A DNA stretch of 59,545 nucleotides, from contig JAAEQW010000309.1 in NCBI GenBank assembly GCA_024231025.1, positions 1 to 59,545 on the forward strand. The letters are read 5' to 3'. The DNA is from Candidatus Omnitrophota bacterium (GTDB taxonomy: Bacteria; Omnitrophota; Gorgyraeia; Duberdicusellales; 4484-171). Below, in pieces: positions 38,774 through 47,318 of the stretch (its first letter is position 1; every line of letters starts with the position of its first letter). Position numbers and translations under genes: made by a program. The notes under the pieces are model-generated. The model ran no database searches. It saw only the letters and a program-made list of their open reading frames with translations, and had not been told where the DNA came from.

Positions 38774-39598
38774 TCAATCTTCCATTAAGGCGTTTAGGGT
38801 GTAAAGTCGGCGTTTTTTGTTGGCGGTGTCATTAATCTCTATTTCAATAACATCTTTAAAGCCATAGATTGTAAGATATTTTTTAACTGTTTTGATTGCT
38901 TCTTCAAAAGGAGAGGGTAGGCCTTCTTTTTCATCGATAACTTTAATGTTAAACATTATCCCTAGTGACTTATTGTAGTAGTAACAACGTAGGTCGAGCA
39001 CTTGAAAATGCTTTTTAAACTCTTCGGCGTTAAACTTATCTTGCAGGTTTTGACGAATTAGGTAACTTATAAATTCACCCATTGTTAACTCATATTTAGG
39101 AATATGCTTTCCTTCAAGATCACCAATTGCGCCAGGGTTAGGTAAATAATTGGAAACTTTGCGTTCCTGGATTTCACCTCGAGAAATAAAACCAAGTTGA
39201 TATTTAACCATATCGGGCGTAAAACCAATATAGAAAAGATCAGCACCAATTTTGATATCGGCAGCAACGAAAAAGTAAAACTTTGGTGGTTTATCCATAC
39301 TCAGAACAACCCTTTGTATGGAAAGAAGTATTTTTTGTATTTTATCTATCGCTTCTTTATCGAGCTGGTTATCGTCATTAAGCATTTTGTTAAAAGACGC
39401 ATATATCCAAAAAGTATCGCCAACGTTCCAGGCGTGAACATCAATATCAAATTCTTGATGGCATATTTTTTTTAGTATATCTTCAATTTCGTTACGGGAA
39501 TAAGTTGATGAAACGGGAGTGGGGGAGCAGGAAATAGTAGAGAGCGCTAATAAGCTACAGAGCTGTATTAGCAGGACGTTCTTTGCCATATTTTTCAA
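38774..39598 (-). CDS. Hypothetical lipoprotein
   Basis: Signal peptide and lipobox-like 'LLALSTISC'; overlaps ftsH 3' end. Confidence 0.65.
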   Translation of the reverse strand: MKNMAKNVLLIQLCSLLALSTISCSPTPVSSTYSRNEIEDILKKICHQEFDIDVHAWNVGDTFWIYASFNKMLNDDNQLDKEAIDKIQKILLSIQRVVLSMDKPPKFYFFVAADIKIGADLFYIGFTPDMVKYQLGFISRGEIQERKVSNYLPNPGAIGDLEGKHIPKYELTMGEFISYLIRQNLQDKFNAEEFKKHFQVLDLRCYYYNKSLGIMFNIKVIDEKEGLPSPFEEAIKTVKKYLTIYGFKDVIEIEINDTANKKRRLYTLNALMED

Positions 39599-41207
39599 AT
39601 ATTTCTACAATTTCATCAAATTCCAACTCATCTTTTCTTAAAAGTTCGCTGGCGAAGTGTTCGATTAATTCTCGTTCAGCAGTTAAAATTTCTTCAACTT
39701 CTCTCAAACACTTTGTCATTATTTTTTGCATGTCGTCGTCAAGTTTTCTTTTAGTTTCTTCGGAAACATTACCTTGGTTTAAAGCGCAAAAATCACCGAT
39801 CATGCCGCTTTCACCCATGCCGTATCGGCAAACCATACTATGTGCTAATTTAGTGGCATAATTAAAGTCGCTAGTTACACCCGAGGTGGTTTGTCCAAAT
39901 TTTATTTTTTCAGCCGCATAACCACCTAAGCAAGTTTTAATATTTGCGAAAAACCAGTCACTTGACGGAGCATGGATTTCTTCTGTTGGTCGATGCCCAA
40001 CATAACCCAACGCACCCTTTCTGGGCACAATCGATGCTTTAATAACATCATCTGTGGGGTGAGTAAGGTAGGCAATAATTGCGTGGCCGGTTTCATGATA
40101 GGCGGTCCAATATCTTTCTTTCTCGCTTAAAACGATTTGGCTCTTCAGTCCAAATACAACTCGATCATAAGCTTCTGACAGATCTTTATAGGTTACTTGT
40201 TTTTGCTTATTTCTTACAACAATTAATGAAGCTTCCCTAACCATGTTGGCAATGTCTGCCGGAGAAAAACCTACTGCTTTTTGCGCCAACACGTCGGTTT
40301 TAATTTCGGGATCACAGCTTACTTTCTTTAAATAAAAATCAAATAAATCTTTTCGATCCTTAAGTCCGGGCTTTCCTACATATATTTTTCGATCAAATCT
40401 TCCTGCACGCATCAATGCTGGATCAAGTTGATCTTCAGGCACGTTAGTTGCTGCAACAACAACAATATTATTTTCAGTGTGACTCAAGCCATCAAGTTCA
40501 GTTAAAAGTTGATTAACCGTAGCGTTATAGCTCATTCCGCCGCCAAGACCGCTTACGCCAACTCGCGGGCGAGCGATTGTGTCGATTTCATCAATAAAAA
40601 TAAGACAGCCGCCATGATATTCGGCAAGCATTCGTGCTTCCTTGAAAAGATTACGAATTTTTGTTGCACCAACGCCAACAAACATTCCGATAAATTCACT
40701 ACCAACAGCAGCTAAAAAAGGCATTCCAGTTTCAGTTGCAATTGCTTTAGCGAGGTAAGTTTTACCGCAACCCGGAGGACCAACCATTAAAAGACCTTTA
40801 ATGATTCTTCCACCGACCATTTTTAGGTGTGTGCGGTCGCGCAACAGGCTTATTACTTCGGCAACCTCACGTTTCATGCCTTCCATGCCGATAACGTCGG
40901 ACCACTTAACATTAACTTGTTCAGGCTTTACTTTCTTTTGCCCCATTTTTGCTACTCCGCCGCCGAACATAAACCAGTAGTGAAAGCCCATGTAAATACT
41001 GGCGAAAGTAAAAGCTTGAATTACACCCATGAATAGTTGTAGGGGAACACTGGCAAGGGTCATTTTTTTGTAGAATGACTCAAGAGTTAGGAAGTTCTTA
41101 ACACCAACAATAATCAATGTCACCAGTCCAACTAACATAGTCACCCCAACGGTGATACCGATTATTTTTAGCCAATTATATTTTATGAATTTTTTGAGTT
41201 TGTTCAT
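39555..41207 (-). CDS. ftsH: ATP-dependent zinc metalloprotease FtsH
   Basis: 'GPPGCGKTYLAKAIA', 'IFIDEIDTIA', 'ATNVPEDQLDPALMRAGRFDRKI', 'HETGHAIIAYL'. Confidence 0.95.
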   Translation of the reverse strand: MNKLKKFIKYNWLKIIGITVGVTMLVGLVTLIIVGVKNFLTLESFYKKMTLASVPLQLFMGVIQAFTFASIYMGFHYWFMFGGGVAKMGQKKVKPEQVNVKWSDVIGMEGMKREVAEVISLLRDRTHLKMVGGRIIKGLLMVGPPGCGKTYLAKAIATETGMPFLAAVGSEFIGMFVGVGATKIRNLFKEARMLAEYHGGCLIFIDEIDTIARPRVGVSGLGGGMSYNATVNQLLTELDGLSHTENNIVVVAATNVPEDQLDPALMRAGRFDRKIYVGKPGLKDRKDLFDFYLKKVSCDPEIKTDVLAQKAVGFSPADIANMVREASLIVVRNKQKQVTYKDLSEAYDRVVFGLKSQIVLSEKERYWTAYHETGHAIIAYLTHPTDDVIKASIVPRKGALGYVGHRPTEEIHAPSSDWFFANIKTCLGGYAAEKIKFGQTTSGVTSDFNYATKLAHSMVCRYGMGESGMIGDFCALNQGNVSEETKRKLDDDMQKIMTKCLREVEEILTAERELIEHFASELLRKDELEFDEIVEIFEKYGKERPANTAL

Positions 41208-41299
41208 TTTTTACCTTTTAAAAACGATACCACATAATAATATTTTTGTCCAGATGTTATGGAAAAGACCATAGACCATATACCGAAGACTATAGACCT

Positions 41300-41327
41300 G
41301 TAGGGAACGGGCATGTCCGTTCCCTAC
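41300..41327. repeat. Palindromic hairpin element in the ftsH/hflK divergent region
   Basis: GTAGGGAACGG-gcatgt-CCGTTCCCTAC, perfect 11-bp stem. Confidence 0.8.
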
Positions 41328-41395
41328 TTTAGATCAAAAAAAGAAGACCAAAAATCCGAAACAAATTCGAATGATCAAAATTCCAAATTTTCTTC

Positions 41396-41423
41396 TTGCC
41401 AGAAATAGACCTTATGTTACAAT
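41396..41423 (+). promoter_or_regulatory. Putative promoter of hflK
   Basis: TTGCCA-16 bp-TACAAT ending 9 nt before the ATG at 41433. Confidence 0.45.
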
Positions 41424-41432
41424 ACCACTATT

Positions 41433-42422
41433 ATGGATTTTGGAAATAAAAACCCTGACGAAATAATACACGAGTTTCAAAAAAAGATGGCTAAAAAGGC
41501 ACCGTCACCGGTGTTGATAATTGGCTTAATCGTGCTTTTTATTCTCTTAAAGGGGCTTTTCTACACTGTCCAAAAAGATGAAGTTGGTATGGTTTTACGC
41601 TTTGGTAAATCAGTGAGAACTGCGTCTCCCGGACTTCATTTTAAGATCCCTCTCGGAATTGAAAAGGTTTTCCCAGTTAAGGTCACTCACATATATAAGG
41701 AAGAATTTGGGTTTAGAACCCGTTCAGCCGGAGTTAAAACCATCTACAATCGAAAAGCTTATGACGAGGAATCGCTGATGTTAACCGGTGACTTAAACGT
41801 TATGGACATCGAATGGACTGTTCAGTTTCAAATCAACGATCCCTTTAACGCATTATTTAAAATCAGAAACTTGGTTAAAACGCTGCGCGATGTTTCTGAG
41901 TCGGTAATGCGTAAGGTTATTGGCGACTACACTTTTGACGAAGTTTTAACTAAGCGAATCGAAATAAATGATTTAGTTCAATTGAAAATGCAGGAAACGT
42001 TAAAAAGTTACGAAACCGGAATAAAAATCGTTACCGTAAAACTCCAAGATGTTAATCCGCCTGACCCGGTAAAGCCAGCCTTTAATGAAGTTAACGAGGC
42101 AAAGCAGGAAAGGGAGAAAATGATTAATCAGGCTTGGGAAGTGTATAATCAGAAAATACCTCAAGCTCGAGGTGAAGCACAAAAAATAATAAAAGAAGCT
42201 GAAGGGTATGCGTTGGAAAGGGTAAATAAGGCCCTCGGTGATGCCAATCGCTTTGATCTGCTAAGAAGCGAATATGCATTAGCCAAGGAAATAACCTTAC
42301 AGCGTTTATATTTGGAAAATATGAGCGATGTTCTAAAACGCGCCGGTAAGAAATACATAACCGATCCAGATGAAAAGGGAATTTTACCTCTGCTAAGGTT
42401 AGACGGAGATTTAACAAAATGA
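41433..42422 (+). CDS. hflK: HflK-like SPFH/band 7 protein
   Basis: N-terminal TM then 'VLRFGKSVRTASPGLHFKIPLGIEKVF'; followed by hflC. Confidence 0.9.
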   Translation: MDFGNKNPDEIIHEFQKKMAKKAPSPVLIIGLIVLFILLKGLFYTVQKDEVGMVLRFGKSVRTASPGLHFKIPLGIEKVFPVKVTHIYKEEFGFRTRSAGVKTIYNRKAYDEESLMLTGDLNVMDIEWTVQFQINDPFNALFKIRNLVKTLRDVSESVMRKVIGDYTFDEVLTKRIEINDLVQLKMQETLKSYETGIKIVTVKLQDVNPPDPVKPAFNEVNEAKQEREKMINQAWEVYNQKIPQARGEAQKIIKEAEGYALERVNKALGDANRFDLLRSEYALAKEITLQRLYLENMSDVLKRAGKKYITDPDEKGILPLLRLDGDLTK

Positions 42423-43372
42423 AGAATAAAGGGTTAGGTCCAATTGCAATTGTTATACTAATTACGGTTATTTTGGTTGGAAACCCCTTCTACATAACCA
42501 CTGAGGCACAACAGGCAATTGTAACACAATTTGGTGAACCGATCGGTGAGGCAGTTGTAAATGCGGGGTTGCATTTTAAAGTGCCTTTTATCCAAAAGGT
42601 AAATTATTTTGAGAAGCGGATTTTAGAGTGGGACGGTTACCCAAACCAAATCCCCACAAAAGATAAGCGCTATATTTGGGTTGATACAACTGCACGTTGG
42701 CGCATTAGCGATCCGTTAAAATTCTTTCAAACTGTAGATAATGAACAAAAAGCCCACGGCAGACTTGATGATATCATTGACGCTGCGGTAAGAGATATCG
42801 TTACCTCTGGGAACCTTATCGAAATTGTTCGATCTTCAAACCGTCTCGTTGATGAGTTAAAGTTTAAGAAAGAGGAGAAAGAATTTATCGAAGAAGGAGC
42901 TTTAGAGGAAATCACCATTGGTCGAGAAGCAATGCGAACGGCAATCATCAAAAGGGTTAGAAGTGATGTTCCGCAATACGGTATTGAGTTGATTGATGTG
43001 CGCATAAAGCGGGTTAGCTATGTTGAAGATGTGAGGCGTAAAGTTTACGACAGAATGATTGCCGAACGAAAACGCGCCGCTGAAGAGTATCGCTCGGAAG
43101 GAAGAGGAGTAAGGGCCGAAATCCAGGGTCGCACCGATAAGGAGCTAAAAAATGTACTTTCTCAGGCCTACAAAACCGCTCAAGGGGTTAAAGGTAGCGC
43201 TGATGCTGAATCAACTAAAATTTATGCACAAGCCTACAGCAAAGATCCGGAATTGTATTCTTTCCTTAAAACATTAGAAACGTATAAAAACACAGTAGAT
43301 AAGCAAACTACGATTATTCTTACCACTGACGGAGATTATTTTAAGTATCTTAAAGAAATTTCCCCGAAATAA
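42419..43372 (+). CDS. hflC: HflC-like SPFH/band 7 protein
   Basis: 'EAQQAIVTQFGEPIGEAVVNAGLHFKVPFIQKVNYFEKRILEWDG'. Confidence 0.9.
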   Translation: MKNKGLGPIAIVILITVILVGNPFYITTEAQQAIVTQFGEPIGEAVVNAGLHFKVPFIQKVNYFEKRILEWDGYPNQIPTKDKRYIWVDTTARWRISDPLKFFQTVDNEQKAHGRLDDIIDAAVRDIVTSGNLIEIVRSSNRLVDELKFKKEEKEFIEEGALEEITIGREAMRTAIIKRVRSDVPQYGIELIDVRIKRVSYVEDVRRKVYDRMIAERKRAAEEYRSEGRGVRAEIQGRTDKELKNVLSQAYKTAQGVKGSADAESTKIYAQAYSKDPELYSFLKTLETYKNTVDKQTTIILTTDGDYFKYLKEISPK

Positions 43373-43380
43373 AACTTTCC

Positions 43381-44232
43381 ATGAACACAGCAATTCTCCT
43401 TATTTCTTGTCCTGATCGAAAAGGAATTACCGCTAGTGTAACAAATTTTGTCTATGACAACGGTGGTAATATCGAGCATGCTGATCAGCATATTGATTCG
43501 CAAACTAACACATTTTTTATGCGGATACAATGGTCATTAGAAGAATTTAGGATTTCCCCATCTGACATAAAAGACCGTTTCCAACCGTTGGCGGAAAAAT
43601 TTTACATGGATTCCAACCTTTATTTCGACGACCATACGCCACGTGTAGCGATTTTTACATCAAAGCAAGACCATTGCCTTTACGATCTTCTCCTACGTCA
43701 TAAAGAAGGGCAATTTAAATGTTCGATACCACTGGTAATTAGCAACCATCCCAATAGTGCTAAAACTGCAGCTAGTTTTGGTATAAAATTTGCTCAATTA
43801 GAGAAAACCCCTGCTAACAAAAGTGAAACTGAGAAAAAAGAAGTAGCTTTATTAAAGAACGAAAACATTGAGTTGGTAATTTTAGCACGCTACATGCAGG
43901 TTCTTACGGCTGATTTTTTAAATCACTTTAAAAATCAAATCATAAACATCCATCACTCATTCTTGCCGGCTTTTGCCGGAAATAACCCCTACGCTCAAGC
44001 CTATCGACGAGGAGTAAAAATTATTGGAGCAACAAGTCACTACGTAACTGCCGAATTGGATCAGGGCCCAATTATTGAACAGAATACGGTACGCATAAGT
44101 CATCGGGATTCATTGGCAGATTTGCAAAGAAAAGGCAAAGATTTAGAGAAAAATGTCTTAAGTGAAGCTGTACGGCTCCATTTAGAGCGAAAAATACTGG
44201 TTTACGACAATAAAACAGTAATTTTCGACTAA
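43381..44232 (+). CDS. purU: Formyltetrahydrofolate deformylase
   Basis: N-terminal ACT 'LLISCPDRKGITASVTNFVYDNGGNIEHADQH'; 'HHSFLPAFAGNNPY', 'ATSHYVTAELDQGPIIEQ'. Confidence 0.95.
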   Translation: MNTAILLISCPDRKGITASVTNFVYDNGGNIEHADQHIDSQTNTFFMRIQWSLEEFRISPSDIKDRFQPLAEKFYMDSNLYFDDHTPRVAIFTSKQDHCLYDLLLRHKEGQFKCSIPLVISNHPNSAKTAASFGIKFAQLEKTPANKSETEKKEVALLKNENIELVILARYMQVLTADFLNHFKNQIINIHHSFLPAFAGNNPYAQAYRRGVKIIGATSHYVTAELDQGPIIEQNTVRISHRDSLADLQRKGKDLEKNVLSEAVRLHLERKILVYDNKTVIFD

Positions 44233-44248
44233 AAAGCTCCAAAAAAAG

Positions 44249-44277
44249 TTGCACTACGCCTAGTTTTATGATAAATT
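44249..44277 (+). promoter_or_regulatory. Putative promoter of the sugar ABC/glycosidase operon
   Basis: TTGCAC-17 bp-TAAATT, then GGAGG RBS before 44305. Confidence 0.45.
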
Positions 44278-44304
44278 GTAAGTCTTTCTAGGTAGGAGGT
44301 TTAA

Positions 44305-45594
44305 GTGAGATTTTACTCAAAAATTATATGCCTTATAGTAGTTAGCGTCCTATTCGTTTCTGGCTGCGGTAAAAAACCTGAACAGCAAAATAAGCTGGTA
44401 GTTTGGCATTGGTTAAATGATCGAAAAGATGCTCTCGATCAACTTGCTGAAAAATATACTGAACAAACAGGCATTGAAGTAGAATTTAAACTTTTTTTTC
44501 CTCCTGACATATACGCGCAAAAAGTTATTGCCGCAGCACGCGCCGGTAACCTGCCTGATATTTTCGGAATTCTTGCTGAAAAACTAACAATTGCATCTTT
44601 TGTTCAAGCCGGGCACATTCCAAACTTATTGCCGTATATGAATGCCGATTACGGCAGATGGAAAAATAGTTTTTACCCTCAAACATTAGACGTTGTTAGC
44701 TTTCAAGAAAATAACACTTATGGTGCACCAGCGGGAATTTACGGGGTTCCTATCGACACTGCAATTATGCAATTTGTTTACAACAAAGCCCTATTCAAAA
44801 AATCCGGTATCGACCCTGATACGCCACCAACAACAATTAACGAATTTATCAATTACGCCAATGTTATCAGGAAGGATTCGCATGTTTATGGTTTTACTTG
44901 TGGGTGGGGCGAAAGCTGGATGCTTAACTGTTTGGTTACTGAATGGGCAATTAATGTTATGGGGGAAGAGAAATTTTTGAAAACTATTAGCGGTGAAATA
45001 CCTTATACGGATGAAGAATGGATAGAGGTATTCTCGTTATTTGAAAAACTTCGCAGGTCAGGGATTTTAGCGCCAAATGTGACAGCCTTGTACAACAAGG
45101 AGTCAGAAGATTCTTTTGCTAGAGGTAAAGCGGCGTTTTCTTTTAACGGGAGTTGGTCGGTAAATGTTTACCGGCAGCTTAATCCCAGTTTAGATTACGC
45201 GTTTTTTCCATTGCCTGCGGTTTCAACCAAACATCCAGTTAAGGTTTGGGGTGGTGGGGGATCATCCTTTATGGTAAATGCGAAATCACCTCGTAAAGAA
45301 AAAGCAATTAATTTCCTAAAGTGGATTACGGCGCAGCAGCAGCAAAAATTTCTAGCAAAAGAAACAAATAACTTGCCGGCAATAAGGCTTAGCAAGGAGG
45401 ATTTACCAGAAATGCTACAGACAACAATTGATGACCTAGGCAAATCAACTCATCCCAACGTTTGGCCACATAACGAAGATTCTAGGGTAATCGAGGCGTT
45501 GAATAAAGGATTGCAGCAAGTCGTAATGGGCATTAAGACTGCTCAACAAATTGCAAAAGAAATTCAAGAGGTAAATATAAGGGTTTCTAAGTAA
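44305..45594 (+). CDS. CUT1-type ABC transporter sugar-binding lipoprotein
   Basis: Lipobox 'LFVSGC'; 'ARAGNLPDIFGI', 'FARGKAAFSFNGSWSV'. Confidence 0.92.
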   Translation: MRFYSKIICLIVVSVLFVSGCGKKPEQQNKLVVWHWLNDRKDALDQLAEKYTEQTGIEVEFKLFFPPDIYAQKVIAAARAGNLPDIFGILAEKLTIASFVQAGHIPNLLPYMNADYGRWKNSFYPQTLDVVSFQENNTYGAPAGIYGVPIDTAIMQFVYNKALFKKSGIDPDTPPTTINEFINYANVIRKDSHVYGFTCGWGESWMLNCLVTEWAINVMGEEKFLKTISGEIPYTDEEWIEVFSLFEKLRRSGILAPNVTALYNKESEDSFARGKAAFSFNGSWSVNVYRQLNPSLDYAFFPLPAVSTKHPVKVWGGGGSSFMVNAKSPRKEKAINFLKWITAQQQQKFLAKETNNLPAIRLSKEDLPEMLQTTIDDLGKSTHPNVWPHNEDSRVIEALNKGLQQVVMGIKTAQQIAKEIQEVNIRVSK

Positions 45595-46494
45595 ATGACC
45601 GAATACACTACAAATAATCGATTTTCTAGTTTTTCCTTTATAATCCCTGCTTTAGTTATTTTTGCGGTATTTTATCTTTATCCGTTTTTTTATTCTTTTG
45701 CCCTAAGCCTGTACGAGGGTGATGGAATATCAACAATGAGGTTCGTGGGTTTAAATAATTACAAAACCGCACTTTGCCTTGACCGAGAATGGTGGCGCTC
45801 AATGTATAATGGCGCTTTTATAACTTTCTTGGCACTCACTTTGCAAAATATTTTGGCTTTTGCCCTGGCATTAGGCGTCAATAAAACGGTTAGAACAAAC
45901 AAAATCTATTGCACGGTATTCTTTATTTTACCTGTGCTTTCTGAAATCATAATCGGCTTACTTATGCGCGAGATCTTAAAATCTGATCCTGGTGTTTTCA
46001 ACCAGATACTTGGAAAAATTGGCCTTGGTGGTTTTGCTTCTAATTGGCTAGAAGGCGAAAAAACCGCACTTTTGACCACTGCCTTGGTTCATTGCTGGAG
46101 GGGTTTTGGATGGGCTTTTGTGATCATTTTGGCTGGTCTACAAACAATTCCCGAGCAACTTTACGAAGCCGCTCGTATTGATGGAGCAAATGCATGGCAT
46201 AAATTTACGAAAATTACAATACCGCTTCTGATGCCGGTGTTATCGCTAGTTTTTATATTGACTATTCTGGGAACAATGCAGGTTTTTACGATGATTTTAG
46301 CATTAACTAGAGGTGCTGGTGGATTGACTGAGGTTCCGGTTATGAGGATATATAATCACCTTCGTGGCGGTCGCTTAATTGGCTATGCTTGCACCGAAGG
46401 CGTTGTTTTAGGGGTAATTCTTATTGCAGTATCTTTTGTTACGCTTTATATTTCAAAACAGATGAGGAAACATTACGGTGTACTACCAAACTAA
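45595..46494 (+). CDS. Sugar ABC transporter permease (MalF/UgpA-like)
   Basis: EAA motif 'EQLYEAARIDGANAWHKFTKITIPLLMP'. Confidence 0.93.
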   Translation: MTEYTTNNRFSSFSFIIPALVIFAVFYLYPFFYSFALSLYEGDGISTMRFVGLNNYKTALCLDREWWRSMYNGAFITFLALTLQNILAFALALGVNKTVRTNKIYCTVFFILPVLSEIIIGLLMREILKSDPGVFNQILGKIGLGGFASNWLEGEKTALLTTALVHCWRGFGWAFVIILAGLQTIPEQLYEAARIDGANAWHKFTKITIPLLMPVLSLVFILTILGTMQVFTMILALTRGAGGLTEVPVMRIYNHLRGGRLIGYACTEGVVLGVILIAVSFVTLYISKQMRKHYGVLPN

Positions 46495-47314
46495 AAAAAT
46501 TATTTTTCTGCTCGTTCTGCATACCTTCCTAATCAGTGTTGCTTTAAGTTGTATTGGTCCATTCATTTGGATGATAAATACCTCCTTGCAAACCGAAACC
46601 GAATTTAGCGACAGTCACGGACTAAAACGGGCTGAAAGCTTTAATTTATCTAATTATAAAAAAGTTCTTGTTGATAAAAAACTTTGGGTCTATTTCTTAA
46701 ACAGTCTTTTTTACACCTTCATTACCGTGACGTTGATTGTGTTTATTTCGTCATTGGCGGCGTATGCATTTTCTAGGTTGGATTTTCCATTTAAAAACAC
46801 AATATTTCTTATGTTCTTGACCGCGATGATGATTCCGCTTCCTGCGGGTTTTGTGCCGGTATATGTCTTGTTGAATAAGCTCGGTTTAGTAAATCGAGTT
46901 GGTTATGTGCTTGCAATGACCAACATGGGGTTATCTCTGAGTATCTATCTGCTAAAAACATTCTTCGACACTCTCCCGCGCGACCTTGAGGATGCTGCGC
47001 ATATCGACGGCTGCAACAAGCTACAAATTTGGTGGAACGTGGGCCTGCCTCTAACCGCACCGGCATTAGCTGTTGTGATCGTTTTTAACGCCTTGAATGT
47101 TTGGAATGAGTTTGTATTGGCATCGTTGATGTTTACCGAAGATGCTCTTATGCCGTTACAGGTGGGGTTAATGGAAATATACAATCGAAATATAATCCAA
47201 CACACTCTTGTTATGGCCGCATTGACTATTGCGGCAGTGCCGATAATTATTTTATACCTTAGGATGCAAAAACAATTTATTAAAGGACTTACTGCTGGAG
47301 CAGTATTTGGTTAA
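46478..47314 (+). CDS. Sugar ABC transporter permease (MalG/UgpE-like)
   Basis: EAA motif 'RDLEDAAHIDGCNKLQIWWNVGLPLTAPALA'. Confidence 0.93.
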   Translation: MYYQTKKIIFLLVLHTFLISVALSCIGPFIWMINTSLQTETEFSDSHGLKRAESFNLSNYKKVLVDKKLWVYFLNSLFYTFITVTLIVFISSLAAYAFSRLDFPFKNTIFLMFLTAMMIPLPAGFVPVYVLLNKLGLVNRVGYVLAMTNMGLSLSIYLLKTFFDTLPRDLEDAAHIDGCNKLQIWWNVGLPLTAPALAVVIVFNALNVWNEFVLASLMFTEDALMPLQVGLMEIYNRNIIQHTLVMAALTIAAVPIIILYLRMQKQFIKGLTAGAVFG

Positions 47315-47318
47315 CATT

